This document shows, one piece after another, positions 7,402-14,723 of a stretch of DNA of 64,000 bases. The translations under genes were made by a program, and so were the position numbers. The DNA lies in IMG/VR virus record IMGVR_UViG_3300032214_000715, positions 124,001 to 188,000 of that record; one strand, 5' to 3'. Numbering within the stretch: position 1 is the stretch's first letter; each line of letters opens with the position of its first letter. The DNA is from a virus. Below the pieces are notes generated by a model. It had not been told where the DNA came from. It made no database searches and was given only the letters and a program-made list of their open reading frames with translations.

Positions 7402-8225
7402 ACTGCCATTTTCTTTATGTGATGTTGATAAAATATACTTCTCTTAGCGGGCATTGATTGTCTAGACATTCTTTCGATTGTCAATGACACATTCGCTATA
7501 GATGTCTTAAACTCATCCGCAATAGCTTTTAGACCATACACCGTTTTTGTGGAGGCATCTGGATAGATAATCTTATATTGTTTTGTATATGATTGGTCTT
7601 CTGGTTTTGCTCCTTTATTCCAAGGTGTTCTACCTCTGAGTTTGACGAGTGTTTCTTCAGAATGTGTTTTGCCGTAGAAGTAGTTTTTAGCCCCACTTCG
7701 ATCATAAGTTTGACAACTCATACATGTTTTTGCGCCTGCTGCAATTTTCACCGACTGACATAATGGACACATTTTTCTGGATATACCACCAAGCCATCTA
7801 CCATTTGATGATCCCTTAGAGTGCTCAAATCTTTTACATCTCTCTTCTTTCGTCAACATTGCCAATTTCTTCAACATGGTCTCAGTTCTTCTCTTTATAA
7901 TGAATTCTTTATATGGGTGATTAGATAAGTTATCTCCGCCACCCACAGAACCAATGTTGTATCCATCAATGTTGTTATCTATATACGTTTGTTCCAACGC
8001 ATACAATTCTTTTTTTGTTTGAAAGTTAGTTTCCTCGACAATGTAGAACTTGAATTTATCCAATCCATACTTGTTCACCGCTCGTTGTAGATAGATACAA
8101 TGATGACGATTATGTTTCAGTCCACGTTTATGAGTGGTGAATCTCTTCACGATGTTCATGGAACTACCGTAGTATTTTTTACCACTTTCTATGTGTTCAA
8201 TACAATAGATTCCTTGTTTTTTCAT
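7398..8225 (-). CDS. Free-standing GIY-YIG homing endonuclease (Seg-like)
   Basis: The 275-residue protein starts with a GIY-YIG nuclease domain: GIYCIEH (5-11), KKYYGS (16-21), candidate catalytic Arg28 and metal-binding Glu78. A NUMOD-type DNA-binding tail follows. It holds a zinc-ribbon-like CPLCQS ... CMSC cluster (about 153-170), NUMOD3-like NGRWLGG and YFYGKTHSEET motifs, and a C-terminal helix-turn-helix-like region GLKAIADEFKTSIANVS. Such enzymes cut a cognate site in related phages that lack the gene and so spread themselves. The gene overlaps thymidylate synthase (ATGA) at its start and the 98-residue gene at its end. In T4 the td gene carries the GIY-YIG enzyme I-TevI inside an intron. 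Here thymidylate synthase is uninterrupted and the enzyme sits next to it. Confidence 0.9.
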   Translation of the reverse strand: MKKQGIYCIEHIESGKKYYGSSMNIVKRFTTHKRGLKHNRHHCIYLQRAVNKYGLDKFKFYIVEETNFQTKKELYALEQTYIDNNIDGYNIGSVGGGDNLSNHPYKEFIIKRRTETMLKKLAMLTKEERCKRFEHSKGSSNGRWLGGISRKMCPLCQSVKIAAGAKTCMSCQTYDRSGAKNYFYGKTHSEETLVKLRGRTPWNKGAKPEDQSYTKQYKIIYPDASTKTVYGLKAIADEFKTSIANVSLTIERMSRQSMPAKRSIFYQHHIKKMAV

Positions 8226-9121
8226 ACAGACATCTTCATTTTTATTGGTGGATGAAATTGATAGTCGATCAACTTGATGTCATTCATCGTGAACTTGTCG
8301 ATGTCTTTGACCTTCGGGTTCAACCATAACTTTGGAAGTGGGTATGGTTCACGTGTAAGTTGCTCTTTCAACGAGTCTATGTGATCGTTATATATGTGAG
8401 TGTCACCCATAGAAATGATTAACTCACCAACATCAAGATCACATACTTGTGCTATCATGTGAGTCAGCAGAGAGTATGATGCTATATTGAAGGAAATTCC
8501 GAGTCCTACATCTACCGAACGTTGATACATATGACAACTTAATTCACGATTTTTACTAACGTAGAATTGACTCATCACATGACATGGTGGTAGTGCCATA
8601 TCATCTAATTCTGATACATTCCAAGCACTGATAATATGTCTGCGATCCCAGGGCTTATTTTTAATTCCTTCAATCAAATTTTTTACTTGATCTATCTCTG
8701 TGCGATTACTAGCGATGCGAACACCCTCTGGATGCCCTGGACCAAAGTCAATCAACTCAGAGTGCTTACGCCAGTTGCGCCACTGTACACCATACACGCG
8801 TCCAAGATCACCTTCAAACTTAGCCTTGGGTTTCCAATAGGGAGCAGTAGCGTTAGGAGACCAAATAGTAACTACACCATCACGTGTGCCGTGAGTAATT
8901 TCTGCTAATCGTCTTTCATCAGATGATCCTTCCAAAAACCAAAGTAGTTCACCAGTTACTGCCTTCCATGCTAATTTTTTGGTAGTAATCGCTGGAAATC
9001 CTTGTCTAAGATCAAACCTTAATTGTCGTCCAAATACGCTAATGGTTCCTATACCAGTACGATCATCTCGTACCTCGCCATTCTCTAAAATGTCTTTTAA
9101 TAAATTGTGATATTGTTCCAT
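8222..9121 (-). CDS. td: Thymidylate synthase (ThyA type)
   Basis: A 299-residue folate-dependent thymidylate synthase that methylates dUMP to dTMP using methylene-tetrahydrofolate. Signatures visible: DDRTGIGT near residue 19, FPAITTKKL (42-50), WFLEGSSDE (61-69), the nucleotide-binding RR pair (160-161), catalytic Cys180 in ALPPCHVMSQFYV, and QRSVDVGLGISFNIASY. The length is close to bacterial ThyA. It lies next to DHFR, which regenerates the folate cofactor, as in T4 (frd-td). It starts nine bases after the DHFR stop without an obvious ribosome site. The sequence is continuous, with no intron. Confidence 0.97.
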   Translation of the reverse strand: MEQYHNLLKDILENGEVRDDRTGIGTISVFGRQLRFDLRQGFPAITTKKLAWKAVTGELLWFLEGSSDERRLAEITHGTRDGVVTIWSPNATAPYWKPKAKFEGDLGRVYGVQWRNWRKHSELIDFGPGHPEGVRIASNRTEIDQVKNLIEGIKNKPWDRRHIISAWNVSELDDMALPPCHVMSQFYVSKNRELSCHMYQRSVDVGLGISFNIASYSLLTHMIAQVCDLDVGELIISMGDTHIYNDHIDSLKEQLTREPYPLPKLWLNPKVKDIDKFTMNDIKLIDYQFHPPIKMKMSV

Positions 9122-9130
9122 AGGAATATA

Positions 9131-9595
9131 TTACACTAATCTTTCCCAGATTTCAAATCTGTGTTTAGCCGAAAGTTCTCCGCTAATTAACTCAAAATCT
9201 TTCAAGTACTGTTTTACATCTAATGTAACATCGCATTGTTCTACGCTATTAAATTTGGTCAAATACACTCTATTGATGTAGGGTAGCATAGTACATAACA
9301 GTTTTGCTCCGCCAATAACAAAAACTGATTCCTTTTCCGAAACATTCATCATCATATCTTCAACACTAGCATATACATCGCATCTTGAATCAATCAATGA
9401 TTTACTTATGACTATGTTACGACGATTGGGCAATGGTTTTGGCATATCACTAAGCCACGTACCACTGCCCATAACAACAGTGTGTCCAGTAGTAATAGTT
9501 TTGAATCGTTTAAGATCAACCGGTGATTTTGGCCACGGCAAAGAATTATTATGACCAAACCCACCAATGCTGTTTACGGCAAAAATAGCATTCAT
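9131..9595 (-). CDS. frd: Dihydrofolate reductase
   Basis: A 154-residue DHFR that reduces dihydrofolate to tetrahydrofolate with NADPH, replenishing the cofactor oxidised by thymidylate synthase. Visible motifs: AVNSIGGFGHNNSLPW (6-21) with the W21 loop, catalytic Asp27, TVVMGSGTW (39-47), PNRRNIVISK, and the cofactor loop VFVIGGAKL. The N-terminal Met overlaps the preceding gene by ATGA. The length is typical of bacterial DHFR and slightly shorter than T4 Frd (193 residues). Confidence 0.95.
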   Translation of the reverse strand: MNAIFAVNSIGGFGHNNSLPWPKSPVDLKRFKTITTGHTVVMGSGTWLSDMPKPLPNRRNIVISKSLIDSRCDVYASVEDMMMNVSEKESVFVIGGAKLLCTMLPYINRVYLTKFNSVEQCDVTLDVKQYLKDFELISGELSAKHRFEIWERLV

Positions 9596-9888
9596 AGATT
9601 TTTTAATAAATTATCAGTTTCTGGCTGTACCGTTTCGGCTATGCCTTCAATGTCCAGAATAAATTCTATGCCGATCATTTCGGAATCATACTCTTCTAAT
9701 TTTCTAGAAATTGCTTCCTCTATTTCTTCGCTATCAAATCCTTGATTCAACATAGACCTGATATTGATTGTTCTTTGTTTTCGCTTTTCTAGTTTTAGAA
9801 TAAGTTTTTTTATAAACTCAACGGGAATCTTAGTCTTGTCTACATCTTCAATGATGTTTTCCCAGCGTTGAAAAATTTCTGGAGACAC
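9592..9888 (-). CDS. Conserved T4-like phage protein, 98 aa, unknown function
   Basis: The family is recalled from T4-like aquatic phages only as a hypothetical: start MSPEIFQRWENIIEDVDKT, a central basic RKQRTINI stretch and the C-terminal ETVQPETDNLLKNL. The protein is helical and strongly charged. The start codon is GTG (9888-9886) with an AGGA ribosome site just upstream. It follows the 240-residue gene by four bases and overlaps DHFR by four bases. The close packing with DHFR and thymidylate synthase does not by itself imply a role in folate metabolism. Confidence 0.8.
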   Translation of the reverse strand: MSPEIFQRWENIIEDVDKTKIPVEFIKKLILKLEKRKQRTINIRSMLNQGFDSEEIEEAISRKLEEYDSEMIGIEFILDIEGIAETVQPETDNLLKNL

Positions 9889-9892
9889 TGTA

Positions 9893-10615
9893 TTATCCTG
9901 CTACTGCTGCCTTTTTAGGGCGGCCGGCCCTCTTTGTTACCGTGCCTGCTTCAGCAACTACAGATTCAACTACTGCTACTTTTTTTGTTCTAGTTTTCTT
10001 TTCAAGAACTTCAACCACTGCTGGTTTCTCTAGAGATTGTGCTTCGTTTAATAGACGCTCAGATTCAGCCAACAATCCACGTGCTTCTGCTGCCATTTTT
10101 TCTGCTTGTGCTCTTAGATTGTTTGCTATTAAAGAGTCATCTAGTGCTCCAGCTGCTGCCGCGGGCTGCGACTTTTCTCTCATTCTACGAGCTACGTCCT
10201 TTGGATCTTGTAATCCACGGCTTGAGTCTATCTCTTGTAGCTTCTTTACTGCTTCTTCTCCGCGACTCATCTCGTCTAGAATTTTATTTAATTCGTCCAA
10301 TTTAATTTGTTGCGATGGAGCAGGAGTCATTGTGACTAATGACGTTTGTACTTTCTTTAACATTCCCTCGCGGTGTAATACCTGAAGAATGATTTGTCCA
10401 TCTTTTGTATAGTTACGATTAAGAGCATCAGCCAAATTATCACTGCTTTGCCCAACATCACTTTCTATACACTTAATAAGCGGGTCGTGTACGTTTTGAT
10501 TAAGAATTTCAGTGTATACCACCAAGCACATATGTTCTTCACTTGGAATTTGCCTGAATATCACTGCTACTTTACGATCACCATGTTTGCCCACGTGTTT
10601 AATAAATTTTGCCAT
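9893..10615 (-). CDS. Conserved phage protein with basic AT-hook-like tail, 240 aa
   Basis: An N-terminal domain (about 1-95) starts MAKFIKHVGKHGDRKVAVIF and contains EEHMCLVVYTE; it resembles a protein I recall from many T4-like aquatic phages, of unknown function. It is followed by a long helical, Ala/Glu-rich coiled region (about 100-200) and a basic tail ending KRAGRPKKAAVAG. GRPKK is close to an AT-hook core, so binding to DNA is possible but unproven. It is the first gene of the eight-gene late operon, with its own late promoter and a strong ribosome site (AAGGAG). Confidence 0.8.
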   Translation of the reverse strand: MAKFIKHVGKHGDRKVAVIFRQIPSEEHMCLVVYTEILNQNVHDPLIKCIESDVGQSSDNLADALNRNYTKDGQIILQVLHREGMLKKVQTSLVTMTPAPSQQIKLDELNKILDEMSRGEEAVKKLQEIDSSRGLQDPKDVARRMREKSQPAAAAGALDDSLIANNLRAQAEKMAAEARGLLAESERLLNEAQSLEKPAVVEVLEKKTRTKKVAVVESVVAEAGTVTKRAGRPKKAAVAG

Positions 10616-10639
10616 TATGTTCTCCTTTAATGCTTCAAG

Positions 10640-10647
10640 TATTTAGA
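10640..10647 (-). promoter_or_regulatory. T4-type late promoter box TCTAAATA
   Basis: TCTAAATACTT on the minus strand, 25 bases before the start of the 240-residue gene. It would serve the tightly packed operon 10615 to 6446 (240-aa, 98-aa, DHFR, thymidylate synthase, endonuclease, hypothetical, i-spanin, o-spanin). Confidence 0.5.
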
Positions 10648-10670
10648 TACTATTTGATAGATAGAAAAAT

Positions 10671-11012
10671 TTATGTGATCAGTGGAGTTTTAGTTTGCCT
10701 GTCGCTGTAAATTTTATTACCAATTTCACGAATAGTATTGGCTGCTACTTGTGGGCTACTACTGAATATTTCCACAATTTCTTTATAAGTCATGCTACTA
10801 GTGAACGAATAAATTTCATAACATCGTTGACTGTTAAACCTAGCACGAAGAATCATATACTGTAGAGGATTTCTCCAATTCACTGGTTCTCCTTTCAGCG
10901 TTTGAATAATAGCCTCTCGTTCTCCTTCTGATACGTTGATCAGTGATTCAAGTCCATGCATATCCCACATGACAATATAGGTATCAATTGTTGTGTTTTC
11001 TGATGAGTTCAT
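10671..11012 (-). CDS. Hypothetical protein, 113 aa
   Basis: Not recognised. Soluble, mixed alpha/beta; contains VMWDMHGLESLINVSEGERE near the N-terminus and an arginine-rich middle (ILRARFNSQRCYEIYSF). It overlaps the 76-residue gene in front by 29 bases and has a GGAAG ribosome site inside it, so the two form a coupled pair. The MHGLESL / PVNWRNPLQYMILRARFN pattern and small size resemble T4-type hypothetical proteins, but no function follows. Confidence 0.7.
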   Translation of the reverse strand: MNSSENTTIDTYIVMWDMHGLESLINVSEGEREAIIQTLKGEPVNWRNPLQYMILRARFNSQRCYEIYSFTSSMTYKEIVEIFSSSPQVAANTIREIGNKIYSDRQTKTPLIT

Positions 11013-11214
11013 ATATTACTTCCACTTGTTGTATAGCAGTTTCTAATGATTCATTGTTTTCTGCCGTGGATAAAATGTCTTTCCACTTCATCCATCGTTT
11101 CAAACTGGTTTGATTATTTGCTTCAATAAAGTCATTGTTATTTGCTCTCAAATATACAGACTTAGATCCGCTGTCAGTGGTATAGATTATTAATTCTTCA
11201 ATCTGTTGAATCAT
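10984..11214 (-). CDS. Hypothetical protein, 76 aa
   Basis: Not recognised. Starts MIQQIEELIIYTTDSGSK and has a helical C-terminal half. The ATG lies only a few bases after the T-tract of the terminator at 11221-11245 and has no ribosome site, so expression would depend on read-through, on an unseen promoter, or on a later start. It is coupled to the 113-residue gene by a 29-base overlap. Confidence 0.55.
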   Translation of the reverse strand: MIQQIEELIIYTTDSGSKSVYLRANNNDFIEANNQTSLKRWMKWKDILSTAENNESLETAIQQVEVIYELIRKHNN

Positions 11215-11220
11215 AATAGA

Positions 11221-11245
11221 AAAAGACCCGCCAATGCGGGTCTAT
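11221..11245 (-). terminator. rho-independent terminator after the VWA/metallopeptidase gene
   Basis: Minus-strand hairpin GACCCGC-ATTG-GCGGGTC followed by TTTTTC, 16 bases after the stop of the VWA gene. Confidence 0.8.
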
Positions 11246-11260
11246 ATTTCATCGAAACAC

Positions 11261-12547
11261 TTACTCTTTGAAGTAAGCCCAAGTGCCAAACGGGGGCTTA
11301 ATAGTATCGTTACCGTGAATGATCCAAGTAACATCGGTGAAATTCTCATCGCCCCATGAACCGAACGGATATCCGTCAGTAAACACGATCAGCCGCTTGG
11401 TGTCCTTGTCGCGAGTCTTTAGATGATCAAAGATAGCGTCAAAGTCAGTGCCGCCACCCCCAGTTGGCTCGTATGAATCAATGGAATCCAGATTGTCACT
11501 GTTGAAGTCTTGAGCGTTGTAAACCGCAGTATCAAAGCAAAATACATGTACACGATAGCTATCAAAAGACTCCATGATTCCACGAACCTCACCAAGAAAT
11601 TGTGCTGCCTGCTTATTGCTAATTGACCCACTCATGTCAATAGCGACGGCAATATCAATTTCTTCACCAGGAGTCATTCCAGGCATAATAGCGTCCATAT
11701 GCCAACCACGACGACTCGGGCGAATAAAAGAATAATCGCTGCGAATAGCACTGGTCAGATTAGTTTGAATCAGTTCTCGCCAAGGCATTTTTGGCTCAGT
11801 AATTTCCTGAATCATTCGCTGAACTCCAGCTGGAACGTTTCCTGCCCCGTCACAAGAACGAGCGGCAGCAATAATGTTTTGCTTGATTTCCTGACGCAAT
11901 TGCTCACGCTCAGACTCAGACATAGGAGTGGGACGCTTTCCGCGCTTGCCGTCCTTGTCACCATTGCCATCACCTTCACCGTCTTCGTCTCCGTCAATGT
12001 GATCGTCAAGCATTTGATCAATTAGATCGTCAATATTGATCTTCTTGGCGTTCTTCATCAAATCGTCATAAATTTCTTCGGCTGGCTTGCCGTCATACTT
12101 TGCTTCATACAAGCAAGGAACAGTCTTGATAAATTCGCCAACCTTATGACGCTTCAAGTCTGCGTTAACAGCATAGTCATCGGCAATGTTCCAAATTTGA
12201 GGATCACGAGATTCGCGACGGCCCATGTGATCGTAGCAAACGTGAAGTACTTCGTGACCGAACAAGAATTCTACTTCGCCGCGAGTCAGCATCATAATGA
12301 AGCGACTATTGTAGTAAAAATTACGACCGTCGGTGGCAGCAGTGGACAGCCACTCATCAGCGTTAACCAACTTCAATCGTGTAGCCAGATTGCCAAAGAA
12401 TGAATTCTTAAACAACAGTGACACTCGCGCGCCAATAAGACGCTCACGTGCCTGATTGTCAATACTAGACTCTGTTGGGCCAATGAGCTTATCCAGCTTA
12501 GTGTTGCGAGACTTCTTGCTCTTCGTGGGATTCAGTACTTCTGACAT
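11261..12547 (-). CDS. VWA-like protein with N-terminal putative metallopeptidase domain (DUF2201-type)
   Basis: A 428-residue two-domain protein. The N-terminal half has a zinc-peptidase helix GHEVLHVCYDH (H98, E99, H102) followed by WNIADDYAVN (119-128), the arrangement seen in bacterial metallopeptidase-VWA fusions. An acidic, low-complexity linker (about 180-200, many DGD/EGD) joins it to a von Willebrand A domain with the MIDAS motif DMSGS (304-308) and a later VFTDGYP. The C-terminus is short. Bacterial homologues are encoded next to MoxR-type ATPases and are thought to act as substrate adaptors for them. That pairing is preserved here with the gene upstream. Own promoter and terminator; codon use is GC-richer than the late genes. 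Confidence 0.88.
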   Translation of the reverse strand: MSEVLNPTKSKKSRNTKLDKLIGPTESSIDNQARERLIGARVSLLFKNSFFGNLATRLKLVNADEWLSTAATDGRNFYYNSRFIMMLTRGEVEFLFGHEVLHVCYDHMGRRESRDPQIWNIADDYAVNADLKRHKVGEFIKTVPCLYEAKYDGKPAEEIYDDLMKNAKKINIDDLIDQMLDDHIDGDEDGEGDGNGDKDGKRGKRPTPMSESEREQLRQEIKQNIIAAARSCDGAGNVPAGVQRMIQEITEPKMPWRELIQTNLTSAIRSDYSFIRPSRRGWHMDAIMPGMTPGEEIDIAVAIDMSGSISNKQAAQFLGEVRGIMESFDSYRVHVFCFDTAVYNAQDFNSDNLDSIDSYEPTGGGGTDFDAIFDHLKTRDKDTKRLIVFTDGYPFGSWGDENFTDVTWIIHGNDTIKPPFGTWAYFKE

Positions 12548-12569
12548 ATATATCTCCTATTGATGTTAT

Positions 12570-12598
12570 ATTCTAGCAGTATATGTATTTTCTGTCAA
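12570..12598 (-). promoter_or_regulatory. sigma70-type promoter for the VWA gene
   Basis: -35 TTGACA (12598-12593), 17-bp spacer, -10 TAGAAT (12575-12570). It overlaps the far side of the terminator of the MoxR gene, so each gene of the pair is its own unit. Confidence 0.8.
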
Positions 12599-12600
12599 AT

Positions 12601-12629
12601 AAAAAATGGCGTCCGTAGACGCCATTTTT
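12601..12629 (-). terminator. rho-independent terminator after the MoxR-type ATPase gene
   Basis: Perfect 12-bp stem AAAAATGGCGTC / GACGCCATTTTT with a 4-base loop, flanked by A/T tracts, directly after the MoxR gene stop and before the VWA promoter. Confidence 0.85.
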
Positions 12630-12640
12630 AATGGCTTTTA

Positions 12641-13744
12641 TCAGCTACGAGCAGCATCAAGAATGTACCTGCCGTACTTCTTGTGAAACTCATCAAAGCA
12701 GGCCAGCTTTGACGGCTCCAGAGGAACACCGTATTGCTTGATGGCGATACGAGAACCAAGAATAACCAACTCAGTCTCAAAATTGTTCATCATGAACATG
12801 ATAAAGTTGTTAGTCATCTCGGCCAACTTTTCACGCTTGAGTTCCTTCTTGTCCATCAATGCCTTGAGTTCGTAGCAAAGAGAAACAGTCAGAGAGTACA
12901 TAGCCGATACTTCCTTGACCTTGAGTTCCTTGACCTTACCAGTCAGAACGTCAATCGCCTCGGGCAGTTGAGAACTGAACTTGCGGTGAGCTTGAAACTT
13001 AGCAGCAAGACCCTCGCCGACAGCACCAGCCACCAGAGTGAACAGTGTTTCACCGTCCATGTCCTCGTCCTTCAGCAGTTCGCTAACGAATGTCCAAGAC
13101 CGCGGAGTAGCGAAAGCACGACTGGCAGACTTTGAATCAAAATCATACATATCTTGCTTGGCGAAACTCAGATAGCCAACCACATCACTGTGAATACCCT
13201 TGGCAGTGGCCCACTGCTGCCAGCTAGGGAAGTCAGGGCGCATTTCCACGTGAATGAAACGATTGGCAAGCGGCATAGGCATGCGGAAAGTCACACCCTT
13301 GTCAGTCTCGCGATTACCCGCAGCCACAATCACCACGTTCTTAGGCAACACATACTTGCCAACACGACGATTCAGAATCAGTTGATAACCAGCAGCCTGA
13401 ACAGCAGGAGCGGCAGAATTCATCTCGTCCAGAAACAGAACCACGATGGGATACTGGCTGGCAAATTCTTCGTCAGGAAGATCCACTGGAGGTGCCCAGT
13501 CCATCTTGCCGATTTCCTTGTTGAAGAATGGGATGCCACGAATATCAGTGGGCTCCATCTGCGCCATACGCAGGTCAATCATGAACCCACCCAGTTCCTG
13601 AGTAATTTCACTGACGACATCGGACTTGCCAATTCCAGGAGGGCCCCACAAAAACACGGGACGTTGAACTTGAAACGCCTTCAGCAGAGCCTTGCGGGCC
13701 TGAATAGAGGTTACGGTATAAGAATCAGAGACTTGAACTGCCAT
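12641..13744 (-). CDS. MoxR-type AAA+ ATPase
   Basis: The true start is the ATG at 13744 (MAVQVSDSY) with ribosome site AAGGAG. An in-frame extension upstream runs through the promoter and is rejected. The 367-residue protein has Walker A GPPGIGKS (34-41), Walker B VLFLDE (102-107), sensor-1 Asn in AAGNRETD (142-148) and an arginine finger candidate in LANRF (159-163). The order and spacing fit the MoxR/CobS branch of AAA+ proteins, which act as chaperone-like remodelling ATPases with VWA partners. Cyanophages often carry a CobS-like ATPase of this kind. The partner is encoded next to it. The role in infection is unknown. Confidence 0.9.
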   Translation of the reverse strand: MAVQVSDSYTVTSIQARKALLKAFQVQRPVFLWGPPGIGKSDVVSEITQELGGFMIDLRMAQMEPTDIRGIPFFNKEIGKMDWAPPVDLPDEEFASQYPIVVLFLDEMNSAAPAVQAAGYQLILNRRVGKYVLPKNVVIVAAGNRETDKGVTFRMPMPLANRFIHVEMRPDFPSWQQWATAKGIHSDVVGYLSFAKQDMYDFDSKSASRAFATPRSWTFVSELLKDEDMDGETLFTLVAGAVGEGLAAKFQAHRKFSSQLPEAIDVLTGKVKELKVKEVSAMYSLTVSLCYELKALMDKKELKREKLAEMTNNFIMFMMNNFETELVILGSRIAIKQYGVPLEPSKLACFDEFHKKYGRYILDAARS

Positions 13745-13772
13745 TTTTGGCTCCTTTTTTGATGATGAAAGA

Positions 13773-13801
13773 ATTATAAAAGAAAGACGATTTATTGTCA
13801 A
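13773..13801 (-). promoter_or_regulatory. Consensus sigma70 promoter (TTGACAATAAAT class)
   Basis: -35 TTGACA (13801-13796), 17-bp spacer, -10 TATAAT (13778-13773): a perfect match to the bacterial consensus, 30 bases upstream of the MoxR ATG. Confidence 0.9.
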
Positions 13802-13806
13802 ACAAA

Positions 13807-14151
13807 TTAAACTGCGCCGGTCCAAGTGACGCGAGAGAAATCCCCAGTCAGAACATTTCCACGAGAAAAATTCTTGGCGGGGGCGGCCCAAGATGCGGCC
13901 TTCAAAATGTCGCCCACTTTGAACTTGGCATCAGCCTTGGCAACAATGAACGAATGTACTCCGCCATTGCTGACAATCTTGAGATACTTGCTACCACGCT
14001 CGGTGCTCAGATTGGCGTTGAATCGCTCAACCATTTCCTTGCGAACTTGAGCCTTGATGGGATCGGACATATCAGTCTTGCCCCACGCGAGATAATCAGC
14101 ACGAATGTGATTCAGATATTCAGCGATCTTTGCGTCAAATTCAGCGGTCAT
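13807..14151 (-). CDS. Conserved phage protein, 114 aa, unknown function
   Basis: Not assigned a function. The C-terminal half contains GSKYLKIVSNGGVHSFIV and the block GDILKAASWAAPAKNFSRGN, which I recall as a conserved pattern in small proteins of many large phages and some bacteria. The N-terminal half is helical (IAEYLNHIRADYLAW). Ribosome site GGAG, own TTGACAATAAAT promoter. Monocistronic and GC-richer than late genes. Likely an early or middle gene. Confidence 0.8.
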   Translation of the reverse strand: MTAEFDAKIAEYLNHIRADYLAWGKTDMSDPIKAQVRKEMVERFNANLSTERGSKYLKIVSNGGVHSFIVAKADAKFKVGDILKAASWAAPAKNFSRGNVLTGDFSRVTWTGAV

Positions 14152-14182
14152 TTTTTGCTCCGTTGTCTAACTCAGTGAATAC

Positions 14183-14211
14183 AGTATATCAAGAAACCGA
14201 TTTATTGTCAA
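14183..14211 (-). promoter_or_regulatory. Near-consensus sigma70 promoter (TTGACAATAAAT class)
   Basis: -35 TTGACA (14211-14206), 17-bp spacer, -10 TATACT (14188-14183). The TGA stop of the 65-residue gene (14210-14208) lies inside this -35 box. Confidence 0.88.
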
Positions 14212-14405
14212 ATTTTGCGTTCAGTCATAGCGACATATTCATCGTAAGACAGATACATATCGGTGAGAGGATTCCAGTACTGACCAGCACGCGGGTCATA
14301 GTACAGTGCAATATTGCCATCGTAGAAAAACGGACCTTCCAAGCCATCACGCTCAGTGAATGAGGCACGAAATTCAGGGTCAATGTTCAGAACACGATAT
14401 CCCAT
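14208..14405 (-). CDS. Hypothetical protein, 65 aa
   Basis: Not recognised. An acidic, tyrosine-rich small protein; the segment GNIALYYDPRAGQYWNPLTD suggests a small beta-sheet domain. Clear ribosome site (AGGAG), own promoter, and a stop codon nested in the next promoter. These signs of tight selection support a real gene despite its size. Codon use groups it with the other genes driven by the same promoter type. Confidence 0.75.
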   Translation of the reverse strand: MGYRVLNIDPEFRASFTERDGLEGPFFYDGNIALYYDPRAGQYWNPLTDMYLSYDEYVAMTERKI

Positions 14406-14440
14406 TACCGACTCCTGTTGCTTTCTAACTCAGTGAATAC

Positions 14441-14469
14441 AGTATATCAGGGAATGGATTTATTGTCAA
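14441..14469 (-). promoter_or_regulatory. Near-consensus sigma70 promoter (TTGACAATAAAT class)
   Basis: -35 TTGACA (14469-14464), 17-bp spacer, -10 TATACT (14446-14441). The TGA stop of the 83-residue gene (14468-14466) lies inside the -35. The region around the -10 (CTGTATTCACTGAGTTAGA) is nearly identical to that of the promoter at 14183-14211. Confidence 0.88.
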
Positions 14470-14717
14470 GAAATGAGAGAGCCATAGATTATCCATTTTT
14501 CAAGATGATCAATAGCTTCGTTGACTGTTTTTAATTCATTTAAATTTTGAGAATCTTTCCCACGAGAGCGATTTTTGACTTCGGCACCACTTAAAATAGT
14601 CACCATTCCGTCGATATTTGACAACATTTTATGTAAGTCGCGGTTGTAGGGCAAACTACGAATTTTTGATTGTAGCTCGTCTCTTCGAGTTGACCATTCT
14701 AAGCTTGAATTAATCAT
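14466..14717 (-). CDS. Hypothetical protein, 83 aa
   Basis: Not recognised. Helical and highly charged (SSLEWSTRRDELQSKIRSL). The ATG starts six bases after the TACACT -10 box, so the transcript would begin at the start codon; no ribosome site is present. Either the gene uses leaderless translation or its true start is internal (next Met at residue 31). The stop is embedded in the promoter of the next gene, which argues that the reading frame is real. Confidence 0.65.
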   Translation of the reverse strand: MINSSLEWSTRRDELQSKIRSLPYNRDLHKMLSNIDGMVTILSGAEVKNRSRGKDSQNLNELKTVNEAIDHLEKWIIYGSLIS

Positions 14718-14723
14718 ATGCGT

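Noticed and set aside
8222-9121. A td-type group I intron, suggested by the neighbouring GIY-YIG enzyme
   Set aside because: Thymidylate synthase is one uninterrupted 299-codon frame with all motifs, so no intron is present.
13745-13891. Upstream extension of the MoxR-type ATPase
   Set aside because: It would run through a perfect promoter and the ribosome site; the ATG at 13744 has AAGGAG at the right distance.
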